Source: Dichloromethanomonas sp964477085
Lineage (GTDB): Bacteria; Bacillota; Desulfitobacteriia; Desulfitobacteriales; Syntrophobotulaceae
Length of the DNA stretch: 5,897 bases
Direction: 5' to 3'
Assembly (NCBI GenBank): GCA_964477085.1
Contig: CAYZDF010000120.1
Location: 1-5,897 of the forward strand
This document shows positions 1 through 4,767 of the stretch, piece after piece; position 1 is the first letter of the stretch; every line of letters starts with the position of its first letter. The notes under the pieces are model-generated. The model made no database searches, was not told the origin of the DNA, and saw nothing but the letters and a program-made list of their open reading frames with translations. Made by a program: the position numbers and the translations under genes.

Positions 1-11
1 GGAGACCTAAC

Positions 12-284
12 TTAACTCATCCAAAAATTTGTCTTGACAACGGGGGGCACCATATTCTTGGTTCCCCCTTCAGCGTTAAATCCATATGAAACGGCTATTG
101 ATTCCAAAATCGTAGACTTTCCAGAACCGTTTTCTCCGACGATAAATGTAACTTTTGGATGAAATGATAATGACTGTAGGTCATTTATAGCCGGCAAATT
201 AAACGGATATTCTGAAAACGATGGAACACTATCCCTATCCAATTCTATATATCTTATGTACTGTTCAAAATTACTTGATTTCAT
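12..284 (-). pseudogene. AAA family ATPase, N-terminal fragment (3'-truncated)
   Basis: The first 70 or so residues look like the start of a small ABC/AAA-type ATPase: a PFNLPAI segment typical of the family, then a perfect Walker A motif GENGSGKST at about residues 50-58, and ESIAVSYGFNAEGGTKN after it. Full-length relatives are roughly 230-260 residues with Q-loop, signature and Walker B motifs; here the frame ends after 90 codons and the last dozen residues no longer resemble the family. The gene is therefore truncated or frameshifted near positions 45-50; the window ends too close to tell which. The start is ATG at 282-284, eight bases after GGAG; a TTG just upstream in frame is ignored. 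It is the gene of the leftmost cassette, whose upstream end is attC A, and no promoter is evident. Confidence 0.75.
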
Positions 285-331
285 CAATTTATCTCCATAA
301 AATATAAAGCTACGAACTTTTCTTAATCAAT

Positions 332-350
332 CCGCGACACGATGTCGCGG
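332..350. repeat. cassette-start hairpin (attC A left flank)
   Basis: A perfect 8-bp stem, CCGCGACA with TGTCGCGG, encloses the loop CGA. It lies where the neighbouring cassettes also carry a GC-rich hairpin, just inside the start of the ATPase cassette. It is the only one of the set without GGA in its loop. There is no U tract after it on the minus strand, so it is not a convincing terminator. Confidence 0.8.
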
Positions 351-354
351 TCGT

Positions 355-455
355 GCGTTCGGTTTCCGATAACGGTTCGCGAAGTTCCGAAGTCTGGTTA
401 TTACTTGCATATTCTCTCAGATTTTGGAACTTCGCTGTTATACGATGCCGTACGC
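355..455 (-). repeat. attC-like site A (of the hicAB cassette)
   Basis: On the plus strand ATAAC (369-373) pairs with GTTAT (437-441). The inner arms CGAAGTTCCGAAGTCTG and CAGATTTTGGAACTTCG pair along 17 bp with two G-T wobbles, and leave a loop around TTACTTGCATATTCTCT. A short unequal spacer lies between the outer boxes and inner arms, as in the unpaired central spacer of attC sites. The right arm (437-455) is the end of the hicAB cassette and is complementary to that cassette's start in attC B. The left arm (355-373) belongs to the next cassette, the ATPase. Confidence 0.85.
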
Positions 456-468
456 CCCCAGATTGAGA

Positions 469-488
469 GGCCGCCACGGATGGCGGCC
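469..488. repeat. cassette-end hairpin of the hicAB cassette
   Basis: GGCCGCCA pairs with TGGCGGCC around a CGGA loop. It sits 13 bases outside the right arm of attC A, separated by the conserved CCCCAGATT block, and 17 bases from the hicB stop codon. On the minus strand it is not followed by a U tract. Confidence 0.8.
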
Positions 489-505
489 CCCTTAGAACCT
501 AAGAG

Positions 506-715
506 TTATGCAAATAATAATCTACCTTTGGGTTTGGGAACTGATCTTCCTAAGGATTTTGCAGTTTCTATCCATTCATCAATAACTATTTCAACATTCT
601 TCAAAACTTCTTGATGTGTTTTGCCATCGGCACAACATCCTGGTAATTCTGGCACTTCTGCAATATAGCAATCATCTTCATCGCTCCAATAAATGATTAT
701 CTCATACTTATGCAT
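506..715 (-). CDS. hicB: HicB-family antitoxin
   Basis: A 69-residue protein with the HicB partial RNase H-like fold: a first strand YEIIIYW, then YIAEVPELPGCCADGKT, the family's hallmark strand-turn with the LPG motif, and a helix VEIVIDEWIETAKSLG, ending KPKGRLLFA. The protein is expected to bind and neutralise HicA. There is no added C-terminal DNA-binding domain, as in the short HicB subgroup. The start chosen is ATG at 713-715, eight bases after GGAGG (724-728); a GTG three codons upstream lies on the ribosome-binding site and is unlikely. The gene overlaps the end of hicA by 8 bases, so translation is probably coupled. It ends 15 bases before the attC A region and is the second gene of a two-gene toxin-antitoxin cassette. 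Confidence 0.92.
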   Translation of the reverse strand: MHKYEIIIYWSDEDDCYIAEVPELPGCCADGKTHQEVLKNVEIVIDEWIETAKSLGRSVPKPKGRLLFA

Positions 716-968
716 CAATACCACCTCCGAGTTTATATTTCAAAATAATCTGTCTTACCTGTTTAACTTGATACGGCTTTGCTTTTGACCCATTAGGTTG
801 AATGTTTATGATTTCATCTATACTATCTTTAGAAAATATATGATGACTGCCACTAATTCGCTCATTAAATTCAAAATGATGCAACACTTTACAGAGATCA
901 TCAAACCCAATATCTTTATCTTTTGTTCCACATAATATTTTTATTAATATCTTTTCAAATTGACTCAC
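708..968 (-). CDS. hicA: HicA-family mRNA interferase toxin
   Basis: An 86-residue HicA-type protein. HicA toxins carry a double-stranded-RNA-binding-like fold and cut mRNA independently of the ribosome; the active-site histidine falls in the motif RISGSHHIF, here His42 by my count. The C-terminal half (IQPNGSKAKPYQVKQVRQIILKY) matches the family's conserved strand and final helix. The start is GTG at 966-968, with GGGGG nine bases upstream. Toxin first, antitoxin second, with an 8-base overlap, is the usual hicAB order. An extended -10 promoter lies just upstream, so the pair should be expressed wherever the cassette sits. Toxin-antitoxin cassettes are a known feature of large sedentary integrons, where they are thought to hinder loss of the array. 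The gene appears intact. Confidence 0.9.
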   Translation of the reverse strand: MSQFEKILIKILCGTKDKDIGFDDLCKVLHHFEFNERISGSHHIFSKDSIDEIINIQPNGSKAKPYQVKQVRQIILKYKLGGGIDA

Positions 969-991
969 TTTTTCGAGCCCCCTATAAGAGC

Positions 992-1020
992 ATTATACCA
1001 TTTTCTGTAACATAATTAAA
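992..1020 (-). promoter_or_regulatory. hicAB promoter with extended -10
   Basis: On the minus strand a perfect TATAAT (992-997) is preceded by TGG, giving the extended -10 form TGnTATAAT. A weak -35, TTTAAT (1015-1020), stands 17 bases upstream. The hicA GTG begins 23 bases after the -10 element. It is the best promoter seen in the array. Confidence 0.7.
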
Positions 1021-1028
1021 TTATTATG
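1011..1028. promoter_or_regulatory. possible operator palindrome over the hicAB -35
   Basis: CATAAT (1011-1016) and ATTATG (1023-1028) form a perfect inverted repeat around six bases and cover the -35 element. Toxin-antitoxin complexes often bind such sites for autoregulation, but in AT-rich sequence a 6-bp palindrome may be chance. Confidence 0.3.
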
Positions 1029-1067
1029 GTTTAATAATAAGCAATATCTACTTAGAAAAACCTGGAG

Positions 1068-1089
1068 AAAACCGCGCATGGATGCGCGG
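1068..1089 (-). terminator. cassette-start hairpin with U tract (attC B left flank)
   Basis: CCGCGCAT and ATGCGCGG form a perfect 8-bp stem with loop GG on the plus strand; the GGA triplet is shared between loop and stem. On the minus strand it is followed directly by TTTTCTCC and then a second T run, so it could act as a weak intrinsic terminator insulating the hicAB cassette from transcripts arriving from upstream cassettes. It also belongs to the set of cassette-flanking hairpins. Confidence 0.5.
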
Positions 1090-1094
1090 CCAAT

Positions 1095-1195
1095 GCGTAC
1101 GGTTTCGTGTAACGTCCCGAGTGTTACCGAAGTCTGGTTACTACATCCATATTATCTCAGATTTTGGTAACAATCTGTTCTACGACGTATCGTGC
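1095..1195 (-). repeat. attC-like site B (of the YdeI-family cassette)
   Basis: GTAAC (1109-1113) faces GTTCT (1177-1181). The inner arms GTTACCGAAGTCTG and CAGATTTTGGTAAC pair with two G-T wobbles on the plus strand. The right arm (1177-1195) is the end of the YdeI-family cassette and the left arm (1095-1113) is the start of the hicAB cassette. The two arms do not match each other well, because they come from different cassettes. Confidence 0.85.
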
Positions 1196-1206
1196 CCCCA
1201 GACTCA

Positions 1207-1228
1207 GCAGCGCCACGGACAGCGCTGC
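1207..1228. repeat. cassette-end hairpin of the YdeI-family cassette
   Basis: GCAGCGC pairs with GCGCTGC around CACGGACA, a loop containing GGA. It occupies the same place, past the CCCCCAGA block, as the hairpins beside attC A, F and G. Confidence 0.75.
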
Positions 1229-1286
1229 CTTAAACATTAGCAGAGAGCATCAAAGCGCTATTCAAGTAATTCCCCTCGGAGATTTA

Positions 1287-1850
1287 CTACATTGGTTTTA
1301 AATTCAAATTCAGCCTACCTATTATTTTCTCTAACCTTCTCTTTTTTGCATCGTCAGATTTAGCTTCCAAATATAGCCCAGTATAGTTTTTTCTAACAGA
1401 AGGCGACATAGACTGAAAATTTGTGAATGCTGGTTCCTTGTCTTTTATTAGTTCTGTAAACATTTGTACATTCTCTTCTGAAATAGGTGTCGACTTTGGG
1501 GCATCCCACATTCCATTTTTCTTTGCTTCTTCAACTTTTATTCGGCCGAAATCAGTCATTAACCCTTTAGATTCAAGCTCTCTTACTAGATTTTTATTTT
1601 TATCTGACCATTTACTTCCTTTTCTTCTAATTGAAAAGTATTTTAAATACTTTGTTTCGTCAATACTTTGCATTTGTCCGTCAATCCAACCAAAACATAG
1701 TGCTTCTTCAAGAGCTTCACTAGCCTTAAGCGTTTTAATACTAGCATGTTTACTAAATACCAACCAAATTCCACTACTAGTGGTACAATTGTTAGATAAC
1801 CAATTTCGAAAATTCATTCTTGATTCAAACAAGATTTGTTCCAAACTCAT
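1287..1850 (-). CDS. YdeI/OmpD-associated (OmdA) family protein
   Basis: A 187-residue protein of the usual length for the YdeI/OmpD-associated family, sometimes annotated as bacteriocin-protection proteins. The family signature EALEEALCFGWIDG is at about residues 45-58, followed by IRRKGSKWSDKNK (around residues 74-86), and the C-terminal basic segment typical of these proteins (YLEAKSDDAKKRRLEKII). The N-terminus (FRNWLSNN...GIWLVFSKH) also fits. The biochemical role is not established; the protein is presumably cytoplasmic, with no signal peptide or membrane segment. The start is ATG at 1848-1850 with AAGGATGG just upstream. It is the single gene of its cassette and appears intact. Weak TATAGT-like elements exist in the 60-base leader, but no convincing promoter. 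Confidence 0.92.
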   Translation of the reverse strand: MSLEQILFESRMNFRNWLSNNCTTSSGIWLVFSKHASIKTLKASEALEEALCFGWIDGQMQSIDETKYLKYFSIRRKGSKWSDKNKNLVRELESKGLMTDFGRIKVEEAKKNGMWDAPKSTPISEENVQMFTELIKDKEPAFTNFQSMSPSVRKNYTGLYLEAKSDDAKKRRLEKIIGRLNLNLKPM

Positions 1851-1912
1851 GCACCATCCTTCGTATCATTACTATATCTTAAAACTACGAATAAATACTA
1901 TAATTATTACGT

Positions 1913-1931
1913 CCGCGCCAGGACGGCGCGG
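1913..1931. repeat. cassette-start hairpin of the YdeI-family cassette
   Basis: CCGCGCC pairs with GGCGCGG around AGGAC, a loop containing GGA. No U tract follows on the minus strand. Confidence 0.8.
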
Positions 1932-1936
1932 CCTTT

Positions 1937-2037
1937 GCACGATATGTCGTAGAACGGTTTGAGTGTTACCGAAGTCTGCATACTACATTCATATTTGCCC
2001 AGATTTTGGTAACACTCTGTTCTACGACGTATCGTGC
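1937..2037 (-). repeat. attC-like site C (of the TfoX/DUF3795 cassette)
   Basis: AGAAC (1951-1955) pairs with GTTCT (2019-2023), and the inner arms GAGTGTTACCGAAGTCTG and CAGATTTTGGTAACACTC pair over 18 bp with two G-T wobbles on the plus strand. Its left and right outer arms (1937-1955, 2019-2037) also pair, 18 of 19 positions, because two adjacent cassettes carry the same end type. This makes it the longest hairpin present in the array as it stands. Confidence 0.87.
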
Positions 2038-2053
2038 CCCCAGACTCAGACAG

Positions 2054-2066
2054 CGCCTGGATGGCG
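2054..2066. repeat. cassette-end hairpin of the TfoX/DUF3795 cassette (degenerate)
   Basis: CGCC pairs with GGCG around TGGAT. It is a shortened form of the hairpins at the same position beside the other attC sites and keeps the GGA loop. Confidence 0.55.
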
Positions 2067-2104
2067 ATGCCTTAAATATATTCTGGCAAAACCGCTATAT
2101 TACA

Positions 2105-2368
2105 TTATTTGTTTTCTCTCAACCATTTTTTACATTGTTCAATCTTGGGTAACGGATCATAGCCTTGTTCTCTTCCCATATTGCTTAACATTTCACATGG
2201 AAAAATGTTGCACTCTCCACAATGGTTATATCCTTTTTCTTCACAACAAGTTTTTACACCACAGTTTCCTCCCCAAAAAGGAACTGACATATTGAGGCAC
2301 CCACTACAATTTACTTTTTCCTTACGCTCACAACTGTTACAGCACACGCCACATCTTGATTCAAACAT
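2105..2368 (-). CDS. DUF3795 family cysteine-rich protein
   Basis: An 87-residue DUF3795 protein. It begins MFESRCGVCCNSC and is very rich in cysteine: C6, C9, C10, C13, C21, C24, C36, C41, C42, C50, C53 and C58 by my count, in C-x2-C style pairs suggesting zinc or other metal binding. The typical family segments CSGCLN, PFWGGNCGVK and HCGECNIFPCE are all present, with a C-terminal EQCKKWLREN. The function is unknown. The start chosen is ATG at 2366-2368: GGAGG lies seven bases upstream, whereas an in-frame ATG two codons earlier is almost on top of that site. It begins 23 bases after the restored stop of the TfoX-domain gene with no repeat between, so both form one two-gene cassette. It appears intact. 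Confidence 0.92.
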   Translation of the reverse strand: MFESRCGVCCNSCERKEKVNCSGCLNMSVPFWGGNCGVKTCCEEKGYNHCGECNIFPCEMLSNMGREQGYDPLPKIEQCKKWLRENK

Positions 2369-2391
2369 CGTCATTCCTCCAAATCACTCAC

Positions 2392-2647
2392 TCATTTATA
2401 AGAATTATAAAACTCTTTCAACTCGTCTTTTGCCTTTTCGGAAAGGTTATACCATCGAATTCCCTGTATTGCGCCCTTCTAAAGCGAATAATCTATTTAT
2501 ACAAGCAGAGTCATCAATACCTTTTATTTTAATCCAAGCCTGCTTACTCCCTGTTTCAAATAATTGCTTAATTGTTTCTATTCCAACTTCATTTAGTTGT
2601 TGTTTAACTATTTTTCCTATGTTCGGTAGTGTTGATAATTCACCCAT
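2392..2647 (-). pseudogene. TfoX/Sxy C-terminal domain protein, frameshifted
   Basis: The start MGELSTLPNIGKIVKQQLNEVGI and the segment GSKQAWIKIKGIDDSACINRLFALEG are characteristic of the stand-alone TfoX C-terminal domain, a helix-hairpin-helix-like module of about 85 residues. After ALEG the frame departs and stops at 2447-2449. Reading the other frame from there gives AIQGIRWYNLSEKAKDELKEFYNSYK and a TGA at 2392-2394, which is exactly the expected family C-terminus. Removing one G from the GGG run (CCC at 2474-2476 on the plus strand) restores a single 84-residue frame. Start ATG 2645-2647 has GGAGAAGG just upstream. TfoX/Sxy proteins are linked to competence, but the isolated C-terminal domain has no settled role. 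Either a true one-base insertion or a sequencing error could explain the break. Confidence 0.9.
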
Positions 2648-2708
2648 GTCAACCTTCTCCTATTCACAATCATTTTCTATGAAAAGGAATACCACAAATT
2701 CTTTTCCT

Positions 2709-2728
2709 CCGCGCCATGGACGGCGTGG
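2709..2728. repeat. cassette-start hairpin of the TfoX/DUF3795 cassette
   Basis: CCGCGCC pairs with GGCGTGG, with one C-T mismatch, around ATGGAC, a loop containing GGA. It lies five bases outside the left arm of attC D. Confidence 0.75.
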
Positions 2729-2733
2729 CCTTT

Positions 2734-2834
2734 GCACGATATGTCGTAGAACGTCCCGTGAATTCCCGAAGTCTGGTTACTACTTGCATATTCTCTCAGA
2801 TTTTGGGAACCGGCTGTTATGTGAAGGACCATGC
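2734..2834 (-). repeat. attC-like site D (of the 137-aa cassette)
   Basis: AGAAC (2748-2752) faces GTTAT (2816-2820), a mismatched pair since each box side derives from a different cassette. The inner arms TTCCCGAAGTCTG and CAGATTTTGGGAA pair with two G-T wobbles. The right arm (2816-2834) ends the 137-aa cassette; the CCCCCAGA block follows, but no hairpin. Confidence 0.83.
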
Positions 2835-2865
2835 CCCCAGATACCCGCTAAATATCACTTTTGAC

Positions 2866-3279
2866 CTACCTAAATGAGTAAGACTCTGCGATACATTCAA
2901 ATGTCTCATCTCTAAAATAGAATAAATAATGATGTAAATGGTTTGGATTAATTGTTGAGTTTACAATTATTCGATCATCCGGAAAGTCCTCTTGCCAATT
3001 GGAATCTTTAATCTGATAAAAATCGCCCCAAACAACACCACTGTTTGAAAACCTACATTGTCCTTTATAAAAGCCTTCATCATTTGTTGGTCCCAACCTG
3101 TACATATAACAATTTATAAATTCCAAAACCCCTAAGTCTTCCTCATCTACATTATCGTGAATGAAGCTATTCAAAAAAAATTCCAGGAAAATGTTATTTG
3201 TGTCTGCCGAGACAGATACCTTTGGCATGGGAGCATTTGGTTCAGCATCCCAATCCTTATTCAATTTAAGTAACTCCAT
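2866..3279 (-). CDS. uncharacterised 137-aa protein
   Basis: I recognise the general type (MELLKLNKDWDAEPNAPMP... followed by FINCYMYRLGPTNDEGFYKGQCRFS) as a hypothetical protein seen in scattered bacteria, but know no function. It is acidic and rich in aromatic residues, with alternating strands suggesting an all-beta or mixed fold (IFLEFFLNSF, HYLFYFRDETFECIAES). No signal peptide, membrane segment or catalytic motif is visible, so it is probably cytoplasmic. The start is ATG at 3277-3279, seven bases after GGGGAG; a TTG seven codons upstream in frame precedes the ribosome-binding site and is rejected. It is the only gene of a cassette that lacks the GC-rich flanking hairpins. The frame is intact and ends 26 bases before the conserved repeat block. 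Confidence 0.85.
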   Translation of the reverse strand: MELLKLNKDWDAEPNAPMPKVSVSADTNNIFLEFFLNSFIHDNVDEEDLGVLEFINCYMYRLGPTNDEGFYKGQCRFSNSGVVWGDFYQIKDSNWQEDFPDDRIIVNSTINPNHLHHYLFYFRDETFECIAESYSFR

Positions 3280-3358
3280 TAAGCATCTCCCCAAATTCAA
3301 ATTCTCAAAAACTATACTTGATAAGATAATCTCAAGATTCTAACTATGAATAAAATTC

Positions 3359-3455
3359 GCATGGTCTTTCACATAACGTCCCTAGGGTTTGCGACGTCGG
3401 GTTACTACATTCATATTCTCTCCGATGTCGCAAACCCTCTGTTATATGGCGTTGC
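3359..3455 (-). repeat. attC-like site E (of the immunity-like cassette)
   Basis: ATAAC (3373-3377) pairs with GTTAT (3441-3445). The inner arms AGGGTTTGCGACGTCGG and CCGATGTCGCAAACCCT pair over 17 bp with one G-T wobble. The inner sequence is of a second type (TTTGCGAC), unlike A-D. Neither flank has a GC-rich hairpin, and the CCCCCAG block is missing on the right. Confidence 0.82.
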
Positions 3456-3509
3456 GGCAAATACTTACATTCACATATACTTTCTGATCTACCTACCTTT
3501 TCTATAACT

Positions 3510-3912
3510 TTAGGTGTCAAACCATCCAATATGAATCGACTCCTCATAGTAAAGCTCAATTACAAAGAAAGCTTCTTGATCTAATATCCAGGTATCGAAG
3601 CTTACGGCAATTACATCATCTAATGCCTCGATGACTTTATTCACTGTTGACTGAATTACAGGTAAATTTGCTTCGTCCCATATCACATAAATACTGCCAT
3701 CTAAATCCTCACCTTGATTCACAAGAAATTGAATAATCTCTTTTAGAGTTAGTAACTGTGGATTTCTTCGAAACAATATCCCAATCGATTCTCTCCCAAG
3801 GTGTAAAGGGAAATTTAGCTTTCATTTGAGCAATAACCTGAGATGAACGTTCTTTGGATAAAGCAGTTGTTGTTTCTCCTAAAGCCAGAACACACTCGTC
3901 AAACAATGTCAT
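3510..3912 (-). pseudogene. CDI toxin immunity protein-like, frameshifted
   Basis: Two overlapping frames together give one protein. The first part, MTLFDECVLALG...FPFTPWERIDWDIV, and the second, SIYVIWDEANLPVIQSTVNKVIEALDDVIAVSFDTWI, resemble proteins annotated as CDI (contact-dependent inhibition) toxin immunity proteins, which bind and block a cognate toxin domain in the cytoplasm. Removing one A from the AAAA run (TTTT at 3741-3744 on the plus strand) joins TNSK to EIIQFL and gives a single 133-residue frame with no gap. Start ATG 3910-3912 is preceded by AGGTGA. No toxin gene is nearby, so it would be an orphan immunity gene. Function is by remembered resemblance only. The break may be a real insertion or a sequencing error. 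Confidence 0.7.
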
Positions 3913-3975
3913 AAATATCACCTATTTCAATGCCTCTCTTTTAATAAAACCTCTGGAAAACAAAGAATAGACCCA

Positions 3976-4071
3976 GCAATGTCATATAACGTCCTGCGTG
4001 TTTGCGACGCGTCCCAACCACATTCATATTGACAAAGTGTCCAAAACACGCTGTTATACGAAGCCGTACGC
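3976..4071 (-). repeat. attC-like site F (of the 157-aa cassette)
   Basis: ATAAC (3986-3990) pairs with GTTAT (4053-4057). The inner arms GCGTGTTTGCGACGC and GTGTCCAAAACACGC pair imperfectly, with a mismatch and a bulge. The right arm (4053-4071) is the end of the 157-aa cassette; the left arm (3976-3990) is the start of the immunity-like cassette and lacks a hairpin. Confidence 0.82.
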
Positions 4072-4084
4072 CCCCAGATTCAGA

Positions 4085-4104
4085 GGCCGCCACGGACGGC
4101 GGCC
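4085..4104. repeat. cassette-end hairpin of the 157-aa cassette
   Basis: GGCCGCC pairs with GGCGGCC around ACGGAC. It is nearly identical to the hairpin at 469-488, although the two cassettes carry unrelated genes. Confidence 0.82.
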
Positions 4105-4233
4105 CCTTCAAATCGCCCCAAAGCAATGGTTAATATACTTTTCTCACAAGAATTTCCGGGTTATATCTTCGCTGACTTTATCTAAGAATTTAACTTTAGG
4201 ACTGCTGAATTTATCCGGAGAGAATCTAAATAC

Positions 4234-4707
4234 CTAAAGAAAATAATAGTTCCCGCCAATATTTCTGGTTATGGAATTATTATCATACTCTATTTTTATC
4301 GTCTGTGCTTTGGGCTCATTATAACCATACACCACAAACAATCTGTCAAAACCATTATTAGTAGTTTGGCCGAAGTCGTGAACATCATATTTGTGATTTA
4401 TATCTGCATTACCTGTTATGTTCGTTCCGCCTAGGAAGACATATCGACTAGCAAGCAAAGTATGAGGCTTATAATATATCATTCCTAATTGGCCAGAAAA
4501 TTTATTTTTAAAAAGTATGAATTGATCATTTCTACTCTCTGTTACTTGCAGTACTTCAACGTCAGCAGATGCTCTTTTCTCTATATCTTTTGCAATATTT
4601 TCTTTATCCAAGTCGATCGTATTAGAAAGTATATATATATAGATGCAAAATAAGCTAATGGCTAACAAGACTAAAATAATAATTGATCTTCTAAGAAGAA
4701 TATTCAC
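4234..4707 (-). CDS. membrane-anchored protein, 157 aa, probable premature amber stop
   Basis: I do not recognise the family. One strongly hydrophobic N-terminal segment (SIIILVLLAISLFCIYIYIL, about residues 8-27) after a basic start (LLRR) predicts a type II membrane anchor or uncleaved signal, with a roughly 130-residue exported domain that looks strand-rich. The start chosen is GTG at 4705-4707, seven bases after AGGAGG; the same frame runs upstream through attC G, but that part is repeat sequence. The TAG at 4234-4236 is followed in the same frame by 29 more sense codons (beginning VFRFSPDKFSSP) to a TGA at 4144-4146, and the spacing to the attC (130 bases) is otherwise unusually long, so the native gene may have been about 187 residues. 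A hairpin plus T6 lies just upstream and no promoter is visible. Confidence 0.75.
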   Translation of the reverse strand: MNILLRRSIIILVLLAISLFCIYIYILSNTIDLDKENIAKDIEKRASADVEVLQVTESRNDQFILFKNKFSGQLGMIYYKPHTLLASRYVFLGGTNITGNADINHKYDVHDFGQTTNNGFDRLFVVYGYNEPKAQTIKIEYDNNSITRNIGGNYYFL

Positions 4708-4737
4708 TTGCCCCCTCCTCTTCAAATTATTTCTTTT

Positions 4738-4762
4738 AAAAAATCCGCGCATGGAGGCGCGG
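4738..4762 (-). terminator. cassette-start hairpin with T6, upstream of the 157-aa gene
   Basis: CCGCGC pairs with GCGCGG around ATGGAG (plus strand). On the minus strand the stem is followed by A and six T, a good intrinsic terminator shape. It ends 31 bases before the GTG start of the next gene, leaving no room for a standard promoter after it, so read-through from the upstream cassette should be blocked. It is also one of the cassette-flanking hairpins. Confidence 0.6.
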
Positions 4763-4767
4763 CCAAT

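Noticed and set aside
342..614. Plus-strand open frame over attC A and hicB
   Set aside because: It consists of translated repeat sequence and the antisense of hicB.
1423..1962. Plus-strand open frame of 179 codons
   Set aside because: It is the antisense shadow of the YdeI-family gene and runs into attC C.
2181..2864. Long plus-strand open frame (227 codons)
   Set aside because: It is antisense to the DUF3795 and TfoX-domain genes and continues through attC D; no ribosome-binding site or family resemblance.
3344..3559. Open frame of 71 codons on the minus strand across attC E
   Set aside because: It runs through the attC E stem and into the immunity-like gene in another frame, and its product looks like translated repeat sequence.
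2474..3744. Programmed ribosomal frameshifting at the two broken genes
   Set aside because: Neither site has a classical slippery heptamer with an evident stimulatory structure, and neither family is known to use recoding; a one-base insertion or sequencing error is simpler.
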